A DNA stretch of 31,791 nucleotides from a virus: positions 1,000-32,790 of the IMG/VR virus record IMGVR_UViG_3300011258_000102, one strand, 5' to 3'. The notes beneath the pieces were generated by a model, which did no database searches, was not told where the DNA came from, and saw only the letters and a program-made list of their open reading frames with translations. How positions within the stretch are numbered: the first letter of the stretch is position 1; every line of letters begins with the position of its first letter. Position numbers and translations under genes: made by a program. Shown here in pieces: positions 12,108 to 18,931 of this stretch.

Positions 12108-12347
12108 GTTGAGAGTCGCTGTAGCGACACCTTATGTTTGATACTTTTATAAAGTAGAAATCCATGTGAAGCCACGGAGCAACAAAGTAAAAAGCATGAC
12201 TTTTTACGTCTTTGTTGTGAGGACTGCAACATGGTTAGTTTTGTCCACTTTGGCGATACAAAGTGGCTCGTATCAATATAGTGGCTCTTTGTAATGAGTG
12301 AGTCCAATGACGTAAGTCATTGTTTTAACTAGAGAACTAGAATACCC
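12108..12347. other. Gene-free stretch packed with perfect hairpins
   Basis: No credible gene is seen on either strand. Hairpins in order: GTCGCT/AGCGAC (12115-12128); TACTTT/AAAGTA (12142-12156); CCATGT/ACATGG (12162-12234) enclosing CAACAAAG-TAAAAAG/CTTTTTA-CGT-CTTTGTTG (12180-12217, 15 bp with a 3-base bulge); CCACTTTG/CAAAGTGG (12245-12266); CAATGAC-GTAA-GTCATTG (12305-12322, a GNRA-type tetraloop). GTGGCTC is repeated at 12263 and 12281. The density is far above that of the coding regions; likely an origin, packaging site or structured leader ahead of the terminase promoter. Confidence 0.6.
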
Positions 12348-12376
12348 TTGACATATGAAATTAGCTAATCCATAAA
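12348..12376 (+). promoter_or_regulatory. Rightward late promoter candidate
   Basis: A perfect TTGACA (12348-12353), 17-base spacer, and CATAAA (12371-12376, 4/6). Transcription would begin near 12383, in the G-rich stretch just before the small terminase gene. It is the best sigma70-type promoter seen for the late arm. Confidence 0.55.
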
Positions 12377-12397
12377 AGGGGGGTAAGGGGGGTTCTC

Positions 12398-12769
12398 TTG
12401 TTAAAACAGCTAAGACTCACAAAGAAACAAAAGACACTAGTTGATACGATCGTAGCATTGGGTTGCAGTATAAAAGAGGCTAGTGCAAAGTCTGGATACG
12501 CAGAAGGCGAAGCAGGTAGAGTGACAGCCAGTAAGACTTTGCGATTGCCTCATGTCCAAGAGTATATGCAACAAATGGTAAGACAGAGTATTGGTCTTAA
12601 TGCTACGATAGCTTCTAGGAAGGTATTAGACTTAGCGAGTAGTGCTAAGTCTGAATACGTACAGCTAGAAGCTAGTAAAGACATACTAGATAGAGCAGGT
12701 TACAAACCAGTAGAAAAATCAATGTCGCTAGTGCAGGGTAATATCTCTGTGTCCATAGACCTAACTTGA
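12398..12769 (+). CDS. terS: Terminase small subunit
   Basis: The protein has 123 aa and starts at TTG 12398 behind the run GGGGGGTTCTC, the only good ribosome site in frame. The N-terminal half holds a helix-turn-helix-like DNA-binding part (TLVDTIVALGCSIKEASAKSGYAEGEAGRVTASKTL), followed by a central helix and the typical small-terminase C-terminal phrase ASKDILDRAGYKPVEKS...GNISVSIDL. It recognises the packaging site and feeds DNA to the large subunit (encoded at 14072). First gene of the late arm, next to a structured non-coding region that may contain its target. Confidence 0.85.
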   Translation: MLKQLRLTKKQKTLVDTIVALGCSIKEASAKSGYAEGEAGRVTASKTLRLPHVQEYMQQMVRQSIGLNATIASRKVLDLASSAKSEYVQLEASKDILDRAGYKPVEKSMSLVQGNISVSIDLT

Positions 12770-12844
12770 CTAGGGGGTCCAAAAACTTGTATGCTTATAC
12801 TGACAGTGGTCTCATACAAACATTAATATTCAAAAAGGTTCGAT
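12770..12844. other. Short gap with hairpin between terS and basic-protein genes
   Basis: TTGTATG (12787-12793) pairs with CATACAA (12813-12819) around a 19-base loop containing TATACT. No T run follows. It may be a processing or regulatory hairpin. Confidence 0.35.
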
Positions 12845-13147
12845 ATGGCTAAGACACCTGCATGGACACGAAAAGCAGGAAAGAATCCTAAGGGTGGATT
12901 AAATGCTAAAGGTCGTGCCTCATATAAGAAAGGCACATTGAAAGCACCAGTTAAGAGTGGTGACAATCCTAGACGAGCTTCCTTCTTGGCTCGAATGGCA
13001 GGAATGAGAGGACCAGAGAAAGATGCTAAAGGAAAACCTACTAGATTATTATTATCGCTTCGTGCATGGGGTGCTTCGAGTAAAGCAGATGCTCGTGCAA
13101 AGGCTAGAGCAATATCAAAAAGAAACAAAGCAAAGAAAAAGGCTTGA
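12845..13147 (+). CDS. Very basic small protein (DUF6321-like)
   Basis: The protein has 100 aa, with Lys/Arg/Ala/Gly dominating. It begins MAKTPAWTRKAGKNPKGGLNAKGRAS and continues with RRASFLARMAGMRGPEKD and LLLSLRAWGASSKADARAKARAISKRNK. I know this pattern from many marine phages; the Pfam label I recall is DUF6321. No enzymatic motif is present. The extreme charge suggests DNA or RNA binding, possibly packaging-related given its position between the two terminase genes. AAAAAGG precedes the ATG. Confidence 0.85.
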   Translation: MAKTPAWTRKAGKNPKGGLNAKGRASYKKGTLKAPVKSGDNPRRASFLARMAGMRGPEKDAKGKPTRLLLSLRAWGASSKADARAKARAISKRNKAKKKA

Positions 13148-13205
13148 CGAAACGAGAAGAAAAGTTGAAGTATTAAAGAAACAACTTAGAGAAAGGAAAG
13201 ATAAA

Positions 13206-13334
13206 ATGCCAATGGGTAAAGGAACATATGGAACTACTAAGGGTAGACCACCAAAGAAGAAGATGACTGCAAAGCAAAAGACATTACCTGCAGCTTTACA
13301 GAAAAAGATAATGGCATCTAAGAAGAAGAAGTAG
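13206..13334 (+). CDS. Very basic 42-aa protein
   Basis: The protein begins MPMGKGTYGTTKGRPPKKK and ends in KKIMASKKKK. GRPPKKK resembles an AT-hook-like minor-groove binder. AAAGG lies upstream of ATG 13206. The open frame continues upstream through a coiled-coil-like LDETRRKVEVLKKQLRERKDK without an ATG, which may be a longer ancestral N-terminus lost by a one-base shift. It is the second of four basic genes between terS and terL. Confidence 0.65.
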   Translation: MPMGKGTYGTTKGRPPKKKMTAKQKTLPAALQKKIMASKKKK

Positions 13335-13502
13335 ATGGCAGTTAATGCAGCAGGTAATTACACTAAGCCTTCAATGAGAAAGGCTTTGTTTAATAGGATC
13401 AAAGCGAGTAACAAAGGAGGCAGATCAGGTCAATGGTCTGCTCGTAAGGCACAGATGTTAGCCAAACAATACAAAGCTAAAGGTGGAGGTTATACTTCCT
13501 AA
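13335..13502 (+). CDS. Basic 55-aa protein
   Basis: The gene was found directly between two others: it starts at the base after the previous stop and ends in a TAATG overlap with the next. It encodes MAVNAAGNYTKPSMRKALFNRIK, then SGQWSARKAQMLAKQYKAKGGGY. The same sequence style (AAGNYTKPxMRK...GQWSARKAQxLAKxYK) recurs in marine phages. The function is unknown; basic and probably nucleic-acid binding. Confidence 0.8.
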   Translation: MAVNAAGNYTKPSMRKALFNRIKASNKGGRSGQWSARKAQMLAKQYKAKGGGYTS

Positions 13503-13762
13503 TGGCAATGAAGAAATCACAAAGGTCGCTTCGTGCATGGACAAGACAAAAGTGGAGAACGAAATCAGGTAAACCTAGTACACAAGGGTCAAAGGCAACT
13601 GGCGAACGTTATCTACCTGAGAAAGCAATTAAGGCTTTATCTTCCAGTGAATACTCCAAGACTTCGGCTCTTAAACGCAAAGCAATTAGAGCAGGTAAAC
13701 AAGTATCTAAACAACCCAAGAAGATTGCAGCAAAAACGAGAAGCTACAGATCTTATTCGTAG
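13502..13762 (+). CDS. Basic 86-aa protein (DUF5872-like)
   Basis: Key stretch: KWRTKSGKPSTQGSKATGERYLPEKAIKALSSSEYSKT, then KQPKKIAAKTRSYR. This phrase is highly characteristic of a family I recall as DUF5872, found in many marine phages and giant viruses. No activity is known. The ATG overlaps the preceding stop. It is the last of the four basic genes; after it comes a promoter-like gap. Confidence 0.85.
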   Translation: MAMKKSQRSLRAWTRQKWRTKSGKPSTQGSKATGERYLPEKAIKALSSSEYSKTSALKRKAIRAGKQVSKQPKKIAAKTRSYRSYS

Positions 13763-13805
13763 GTTAAAACAATGATTAATATATACTTCGAACTATTTAA
13801 ATTTT

Positions 13806-13834
13806 TTAATAAGATAGGTAATTATTTTTATAAT
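13806..13834 (+). promoter_or_regulatory. Promoter candidate upstream of the large terminase
   Basis: TTAATA (13806-13811), 17 bases, and a perfect TATAAT (13829-13834) lie in the AT-rich 128-base gap 13763-13890. Transcription would begin near 13841. A small ACTCG/CGAGT hairpin lies just before the next gene. Confidence 0.45.
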
Positions 13835-13890
13835 AAGTACTGTAGGAGTCTGCAAAGTAAACAATTGCATACTCGAACACGAGTTGTTAA

Positions 13891-14085
13891 ATGACATTCT
13901 TACATACTTTAAAGGTTGAAGAGAGACGAATACTTCGTGAAGTTGTAAAGCGAGTTCATCTAAAACACCACCCCAAAGAATTTTGTACTGATAGGGAAGC
14001 CGACAAAGTAATAGCAGTTATTGGTCCTGAGACTGTAGATACTCTTCTTAGAGTCGGAGTTAATACTAAAATTGATAGAGTTTAA
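13891..14085 (+). CDS. Small conserved protein preceding terL
   Basis: The protein has 64 aa: MTFLHTLKVEERRILREVVKRVHLKHHPKEF, then TDREADKVIAVIGPETVDTLLRVGV. It is helical and basic with two adjacent His (HLKHHPKE). Similar small genes directly precede the terminase large subunit in other marine podoviruses, and the end overlaps the terL start by 14 bases, so it is probably coupled to it. Function unknown. The ribosome site is weak. Confidence 0.75.
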   Translation: MTFLHTLKVEERRILREVVKRVHLKHHPKEFCTDREADKVIAVIGPETVDTLLRVGVNTKIDRV

Positions 14086-15592
14086 ATACAAACCTGATGG
14101 TCAAGTCATAAAAGACTTTATGAAAGATAATACTTTCTTTCGTGGCATTAGAGGTCCAGTTGGTAGTGGCAAGTCCGTTGCTTGTAGTATTGAGATATTT
14201 AGAAGAGCATTGATGCAGGAGAAAGATAAGAATGGTAAAAGAAAAAGCAGGTGGGCGATTATCAGGAATACGAATCCTCAACTCCGTACGACAACGATTA
14301 AGACTTGGCTTGACTGGTTTCCTGAAAATGAGTGGGGAAAGTTTATGTGGTCTGTACCATATACACATTTTATTACCCAAGCTGACTTGGAGATGGAAGT
14401 CATATTCCTTGCACTTGACAGACCTGAAGATGTTAAAAAATTACTTTCGTTAGAACTTACTGGTGTATGGGTCAACGAAGCTAGGGAAATACCCAAGTCA
14501 ATTATTGATGCGTGTACTATGAGAGTTGGCAGATATCCTAGTGTGAAAGATGGTGCTGCAACTTGGAGTGGTGTTATCTGTGATACTAACAGTCCTGAAG
14601 AAGATCACTGGTGGTCAATCATGAGTGGCGAAGTTCCAGTACCAGACCATATAACTTTGGAAGAAAGTCGTATGTTAGTTAAGCCTGATAACTGGAGATT
14701 CTTTACACAACCAAGTGGTATGCTTGAAGAGAAAGATGAGGACAATGCCGTTATTGGATACAAGCCAAACAAAGATGCAGAGAACAGAAAGAATATATTA
14801 GAAACATATTATCCTAACTTGGTACAAGGAAAGACTAAGAGTTGGATAGATGTTTATGTAATGAACAGACTGGGTAGTATCCAAGATGGTAAACCAGTTT
14901 ATAATATGTTTGTGCATGATACCCATGTTGGTAAGGAAGAAATACCAGTGGCAGATGGTGTGCCAGTATATATTGGATTGGACTTTGGACTTACTCCTGC
15001 TGCAGTCTTTGGTCAAAAGGTAAGAGGTAGATGGAATATACTACAAGAGATTGTAGCTTTTGATATGGGTATTGTTAGGTTTGCAGAATTGTTAAGAGCA
15101 GAAATAGCAACACGATATGCAAACTGTGAGGTGCATATCTATGGTGATCCTGCAGGTGACTTCAGATCACAGACAGATGAATCCACACCTTTTCAGATAT
15201 TAAGAGGTGCAGGATTAAGTGCCAGACCTACAATGAGTAATGATGTTGCGTTAAGAATTGAGTCTGTGGCATCTGTACTAAATAGAATGGTTGATGGGTT
15301 ATCAGGAATTTTGATTGACTTTAGGTGCAAAGAATTGGTAAAAGGGTTTGAGGGTGGTTATCAATATAGACGTATGCAGGTTTCAGGTGAACGATATGAA
15401 GATAAACCTCTCAAAGACCGATACTCACATATCCATGATGCTTTGCAGTATTTGATGTTGGGGTCAGGCGAGGGAAGGCAGGTACTAGGCATGAACAAAA
15501 AGATTGAACCTTTTAATGCTAGAGTAGAGTATGATGTTTTTAATCGCAGACCCAAGCAACAAAAAAGGCAGGGTCTATGGGCAAGAATGTAA
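14072..15592 (+). CDS. terL: Terminase large subunit
   Basis: The protein has 506 aa. The ATPase half has Walker A GPVGSGKS at residues 28-35 and a Walker-B-like VWVNEARE (132-138, catalytic Glu136). The nuclease half shows the three expected acidic positions: Asp304 (IGLDFGLTP), Asp359 (YGDPAGDF) and Asp456 (HIHDALQY). It powers DNA entry into the procapsid and cuts the concatemer. The start is TTG 14072, since conserved N-terminal residues (FKYKPDGQVIKDFM) precede the first ATG; GGAG is 11 bases away. Similar to the terminases of marine podoviruses that lack a phage RNA polymerase. Confidence 0.95.
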   Translation: MIEFKYKPDGQVIKDFMKDNTFFRGIRGPVGSGKSVACSIEIFRRALMQEKDKNGKRKSRWAIIRNTNPQLRTTTIKTWLDWFPENEWGKFMWSVPYTHFITQADLEMEVIFLALDRPEDVKKLLSLELTGVWVNEAREIPKSIIDACTMRVGRYPSVKDGAATWSGVICDTNSPEEDHWWSIMSGEVPVPDHITLEESRMLVKPDNWRFFTQPSGMLEEKDEDNAVIGYKPNKDAENRKNILETYYPNLVQGKTKSWIDVYVMNRLGSIQDGKPVYNMFVHDTHVGKEEIPVADGVPVYIGLDFGLTPAAVFGQKVRGRWNILQEIVAFDMGIVRFAELLRAEIATRYANCEVHIYGDPAGDFRSQTDESTPFQILRGAGLSARPTMSNDVALRIESVASVLNRMVDGLSGILIDFRCKELVKGFEGGYQYRRMQVSGERYEDKPLKDRYSHIHDALQYLMLGSGEGRQVLGMNKKIEPFNARVEYDVFNRRPKQQKRQGLWARM

Positions 15593-15602
15593 GGAGTTAA
15601 AT

Positions 15603-15827
15603 ATGTGTTTACCTAGAAGTTCAAGACCACCTGCTCCTACAGTTGAGGAGAAGGAAGAGGAAATGGAAAGAGAAGCTCAAGAAGAAGTTGAGACAGAAAA
15701 GAGAACAGATGCTCGACAAGATGTGCTTGAAGAAAACATAACTCGAAAAAGAAAAGGTAGTGGTAGACGATCTTTGCTAAGAGGTTCAGGTGGTGGCATA
15801 GGTTTCTACAACGAATACGATAAGTAA
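15603..15827 (+). CDS. Small charged protein between terL and portal
   Basis: The protein has 74 aa: MCLPRSSRPPAP, a long acidic Glu-rich helix (EEKEEEMEREAQEEVETEK), and a conserved tail GRRSLLRGSGGGIGFYNEY. The MC-xPRxxxPPxP start and the GRRSLL...GxGIG tail occur in the same position in many marine podoviruses. The role is unknown; being stuck between terminase and portal suggests portal assembly. AAGGAG at seven bases fixes the start. Confidence 0.8.
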   Translation: MCLPRSSRPPAPTVEEKEEEMEREAQEEVETEKRTDARQDVLEENITRKRKGSGRRSLLRGSGGGIGFYNEYDK

Positions 15828-17374
15828 TGCACGAAAAAACTGTAGAACAAATGCTTCAAAGATATGAGAAGGCTTTATCTGTAAGGTTAGAGTTTGAAGA
15901 TCTTTATGATGAAATTTTTGAGTTTTGTTTACCACAACGTCAGGGTTTCAAAAACTATTCGGCAGGTCAAAGACGAGATGATAAGATCTTTGATGAGACT
16001 GCAGTCGTAGGTATTCAGGAGTTTGCATCAAGACTTCAGGCAGGATTAACTCCTAACTTTGCTAGATGGGCAGACTTTGTTACTGGTCAGGAAGTTCCTG
16101 AAGGTGAAAAAGATGATATCAATAATGCACTTGATGGTGTCACTGATTATGTATTTGAGATATTGCAGACATCAAACTTTGCTCAAGAGATACATGAATG
16201 CTTTATAGACTTGGCACTTGGTACTGCAGTTCTTTGTGTTATGGAAGGTGATGCAGTTAATCCCATAAGATTTCAATCAATCCCATTACCTCATGTAGTT
16301 TTAGATACTGGACCTGATGGCAAGGTCGATCATGTTTATCGTGAACGTATGTTAAAGAATGAAGATATACCAGTTGCCTATCCTAATGCAGTCTTGACTC
16401 CACAGATGGCAGACAGAATTACTAGAAATCCTGAAAGTAAAACCAAGATACTTGAGGTATCATGTAGATTATATGATGATCCTAATGTTGAAAAGTATGG
16501 GTACTATGTCATAGATGTAGCAGATAAAGCTATGATAATGACTGAGATCTATACTGGTGTAGGATCAAATCCATTTATAGCATTTAGATGGAGCAAGGCA
16601 AGTGGCGAGGTATATGGCAGAGGTCCTGCATTAAATGCTCTTAGTGCAATCAAAACTTGTAACCTTACTATAGAAATGATTTTAGAAAATGCTCAGATGT
16701 CTATATCAGGCATCTATCAGATTGATGATGATGGTGTAATTAATGTTGATACAATAAACTTAGTCCCCGGCACAGTGATTCCTAAAGCACCAAACTCACA
16801 AGGGTTGCAACCAATTAGATCAGCAGGATCATTTGATGTGGCTAACCTTATTTTAAATGATATGAGGAATAATATAAAGAGAGCTTTGTATAATGATATG
16901 TTAGGTGATCCCAACAGAACACCTGCATCAGCTACCGAAGTTGCAGAACGTATGGCAGATCTATCTCGTAAGATAGGATCAGCATTTGGCAGACTGCAAT
17001 CTGAAATGGTGCAACCATTATTACAACGAGTTGTCTACATATTACAGAAGCAGGGTCGGATAGAAATGCCGACAGTTAATGGTAGAGAAGTAAAGATTCG
17101 TAGTGTTTCTCCCCTAGCACAAGCACAATCCAATCAGGATATTGTGTCGTTGAATAGATTTCTACAAACTGTAGCAGGATCATTCGGTCCTGAGATTTTA
17201 AATATATTAATATCTTCAGAAGAAACTGCATTGTATTTAGCCAAGAAGTTTGGTGTACCTGATAACTTAATTAGAGATGCAGATGAAAGACAGCAGTTAG
17301 TACAGATGGCACAGCAGATGCAACAGCAGCAACAACAAGGAGAGTTACCAAATGCCTCAACACTTGGGGGTTGA
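15827..17374 (+). CDS. Portal (head-to-tail connector) protein
   Basis: The protein has 515 aa. It matches the T7-type head-tail connector family: LPQRQGFKNYSAGQRRDDKIFDETAVVGIQEFASRLQAGLTPNFARWADF near the start, GTAVLCVMEGD, SGEVYGRGPALNALSAIKTCNL in the middle and TPASATEVAERMADLSRKIGSAFGRLQSEMVQPLLQR in the C-terminal half. It forms the dodecameric ring through which DNA enters. The end is a Gln-rich tail (QMAQQMQQQQQQGE). The start overlaps the previous stop as TAATG, with only a weak ribosome site. Confidence 0.95.
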   Translation: MHEKTVEQMLQRYEKALSVRLEFEDLYDEIFEFCLPQRQGFKNYSAGQRRDDKIFDETAVVGIQEFASRLQAGLTPNFARWADFVTGQEVPEGEKDDINNALDGVTDYVFEILQTSNFAQEIHECFIDLALGTAVLCVMEGDAVNPIRFQSIPLPHVVLDTGPDGKVDHVYRERMLKNEDIPVAYPNAVLTPQMADRITRNPESKTKILEVSCRLYDDPNVEKYGYYVIDVADKAMIMTEIYTGVGSNPFIAFRWSKASGEVYGRGPALNALSAIKTCNLTIEMILENAQMSISGIYQIDDDGVINVDTINLVPGTVIPKAPNSQGLQPIRSAGSFDVANLILNDMRNNIKRALYNDMLGDPNRTPASATEVAERMADLSRKIGSAFGRLQSEMVQPLLQRVVYILQKQGRIEMPTVNGREVKIRSVSPLAQAQSNQDIVSLNRFLQTVAGSFGPEILNILISSEETALYLAKKFGVPDNLIRDADERQQLVQMAQQMQQQQQQGELPNASTLGG

Positions 17375-17603
17375 TGGATATCCAAGACCTAAAGAAAAAG
17401 ACGAACAAATTTCAAAAGTTATTGATTCAGTATTTAAAACTCCTAATGGTAAGGAGGTGCTTCAGTATATGAGGTCAATAACTATTGATGCAGTAAGTGG
17501 TCCTAACATATCTGATATAGAACTTCGACATTTAGAAGGTCAAAGATATTTAGTCGCTTTATTAGTTAAACGAATCAATCATGCAACGAGGTTAAAACAA
17601 TGA
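17352..17603 (+). CDS. Small conserved head-gene protein (Bbp19-like)
   Basis: The protein has 83 aa: FKTPNGKEVLQYMRSITIDAVSGP, then LRHLEGQRYLVALLVKRINHATR. The F-x-T-x-xG-x-xVL...LRHLEGQRYLV layout is typical of a short protein always found between portal and scaffold; I would compare it with Bbp19-like proteins. The start overlaps the portal gene by 23 bases behind AAGGAG. Function unknown; perhaps a portal or scaffold assembly partner. Confidence 0.8.
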   Translation: MPQHLGVDGYPRPKEKDEQISKVIDSVFKTPNGKEVLQYMRSITIDAVSGPNISDIELRHLEGQRYLVALLVKRINHATRLKQ

Positions 17604-18337
17604 GTGAAGAACAAGTTACACCAACAGAATCTGCTACAGATACCCCTACAGAAACTACTACACCTCCAAGTGTTACTGAGTCTGTAGCAGAACCAACAAG
17701 ACCTGAAGGACTACCTGAAAAGTTTAATACTTGGGAAGATATGGCTAAGTCATATTCTGAGATAGAGTCTTGGAAAGGTAAGAAAGAAGAAGATATAAAG
17801 GCAGGACTTCTTCAGGAACTAGAGACAGAAGCCTACTCTAATAGACCTGCAAGTTCAGGTGACTATCAAATACCTGAAGTATTAGACGAGGGTGAAGCTG
17901 CAACTAATCCACTTCTTAAATGGTGGGCAGATTATTCTTGGGAGAATGGCTTATCACAAGATGAGTTCAATGAGGGAATAACTAAATGGGCAGAGCATAC
18001 TGGATCAAATCAACCTGATCTTGAAGCTGTAAAGAAAAGTCTAGGTGACAATGCTAACCTAAGAGTAGAAGCTACACAGTTATTTGTGCAAAAGTTTTTT
18101 CCTGAAGAGTTGCAAGATGCAGTTGCAGAACTGGGATCAACAGCAGAGGGAATCAAAGCATTAGAACTAATACAAAGATCAATGCAACAAACTAATGTTA
18201 ATCCACAAGCCACTGCACCTGCTAAAACAACTATTGAAGATCTTATGACTAAGATGAAAGATCCTAGATACTATGATCCTACAAGAAGAGATAGGGCATT
18301 TGTTCAAGAAGTGACAGATGGCTTTAAGAGAATTTAA
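17600..18337 (+). CDS. Capsid assembly scaffold protein
   Basis: The protein has 245 aa and is strongly acidic. It has a Thr/Pro/Glu-rich disordered N-terminus (residues 1-38), then LPEKFNTWEDMAKSYSEIESWKGKKEED, helical middle parts and a basic C-terminus DPRYYDPTRRDRAFVQEVTDGFKR. This is the T7 gp9-like scaffold layout: a disordered acidic body with a C-terminal capsid-binding segment. The scaffold leaves before DNA packaging. It lies between portal and capsid genes as expected and overlaps the next gene by 20 bases. Confidence 0.88.
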   Translation: MSEEQVTPTESATDTPTETTTPPSVTESVAEPTRPEGLPEKFNTWEDMAKSYSEIESWKGKKEEDIKAGLLQELETEAYSNRPASSGDYQIPEVLDEGEAATNPLLKWWADYSWENGLSQDEFNEGITKWAEHTGSNQPDLEAVKKSLGDNANLRVEATQLFVQKFFPEELQDAVAELGSTAEGIKALELIQRSMQQTNVNPQATAPAKTTIEDLMTKMKDPRYYDPTRRDRAFVQEVTDGFKRI

Positions 18338-18851
18338 AGGCGAGGGTATCTATGATGGATACCCAATCGTTAAAGCCAAAGTAAGTCATGTAGATTACCT
18401 GCAAAATAACCTAAGAGATGCAGATGTTAGGGAGTGCATTATACATGGTGCTACTCCTTTTCGTGCATTGATGGCAGGTATTAGAGAACCAAATGGCGAA
18501 AGTTATACTGTAATGGTAGACAAAAAACCTGCTTTAATGTTTGGTTGCAACCCAATATACAGTAATATGATAGGTAAAATATGGGCATTAGGCACATATG
18601 ATATCGAAAAAATACAAAGAAAGTTTCTTAAATGGTGCAATCCAGTAGTGGATTACTACCAAAAACAATATTATCAACTAGAAAATGTAGTACCTGCAGA
18701 CCATGCCAACACCTTATCATGGCTTGATTTTGTAGGTTTTGAGATTCTTGATCCACCAGTTATGATAAATGGTTTTGCAGTTTTACGATTTGTACGTTGC
18801 AAAGGCGAAGAAATTTTGGTAAACAAAGAATATAGCCCAGTTGTTAGCTGA
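18318..18851 (+). CDS. T7 gp13-like internal virion protein
   Basis: The protein has 177 aa. It resembles the T7 gp13/DUF2833 family, which has a GNAT-like fold: VSHVDYLQNNLRDADVRECIIHG, FRALMAGI, KPALMFGCNPIYS, IGKIWALGTYDI, QYYQLENVVPADHANTLSWLDFVGFEI. The WLDFVGF element near the end is the acetyltransferase-like strand. In T7 it is needed for correct core assembly. In T7 the gene follows the tail tubular genes; here it lies between scaffold and capsid. The ribosome site is weak, so it is probably coupled to the scaffold gene. Confidence 0.75.
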   Translation: MALREFKGEGIYDGYPIVKAKVSHVDYLQNNLRDADVRECIIHGATPFRALMAGIREPNGESYTVMVDKKPALMFGCNPIYSNMIGKIWALGTYDIEKIQRKFLKWCNPVVDYYQKQYYQLENVVPADHANTLSWLDFVGFEILDPPVMINGFAVLRFVRCKGEEILVNKEYSPVVS

Positions 18852-18861
18852 TAGCCCTTAC

Positions 18862-18896
18862 GGATAACTAGATGATGCTAAGATGGATAACTAGAT
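18862..18896 (+). repeat. 12-bp direct repeat before the capsid gene
   Basis: GGATAACTAGAT occurs at 18862-18873 and again at 18885-18896, 23 bases apart (about two helical turns). The second copy runs into TAAAAT, a -10-like hexamer. It lies in the 80-base gap before the capsid gene, a place where extra expression is useful; an activator site or RNA element is possible. Confidence 0.5.
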
Positions 18897-18931
18897 AAAA
18901 TGTAACATTAACTTTTTTGAGGAGAACTATA

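Noticed and set aside
12041-12307. A - strand 88-codon frame in the structured region.
   Set aside because: No ribosome site, unusual Ser/Leu/His/Arg/Cys composition, and it crosses several perfect hairpins; non-coding structure explains the region better.
12376-12395. G-quadruplex in the double G6 run before terS.
   Set aside because: Only two G runs separated by TAA; adjacent tetrads without proper loops are unlikely. It is better read as leader and ribosome site of the TTG start.
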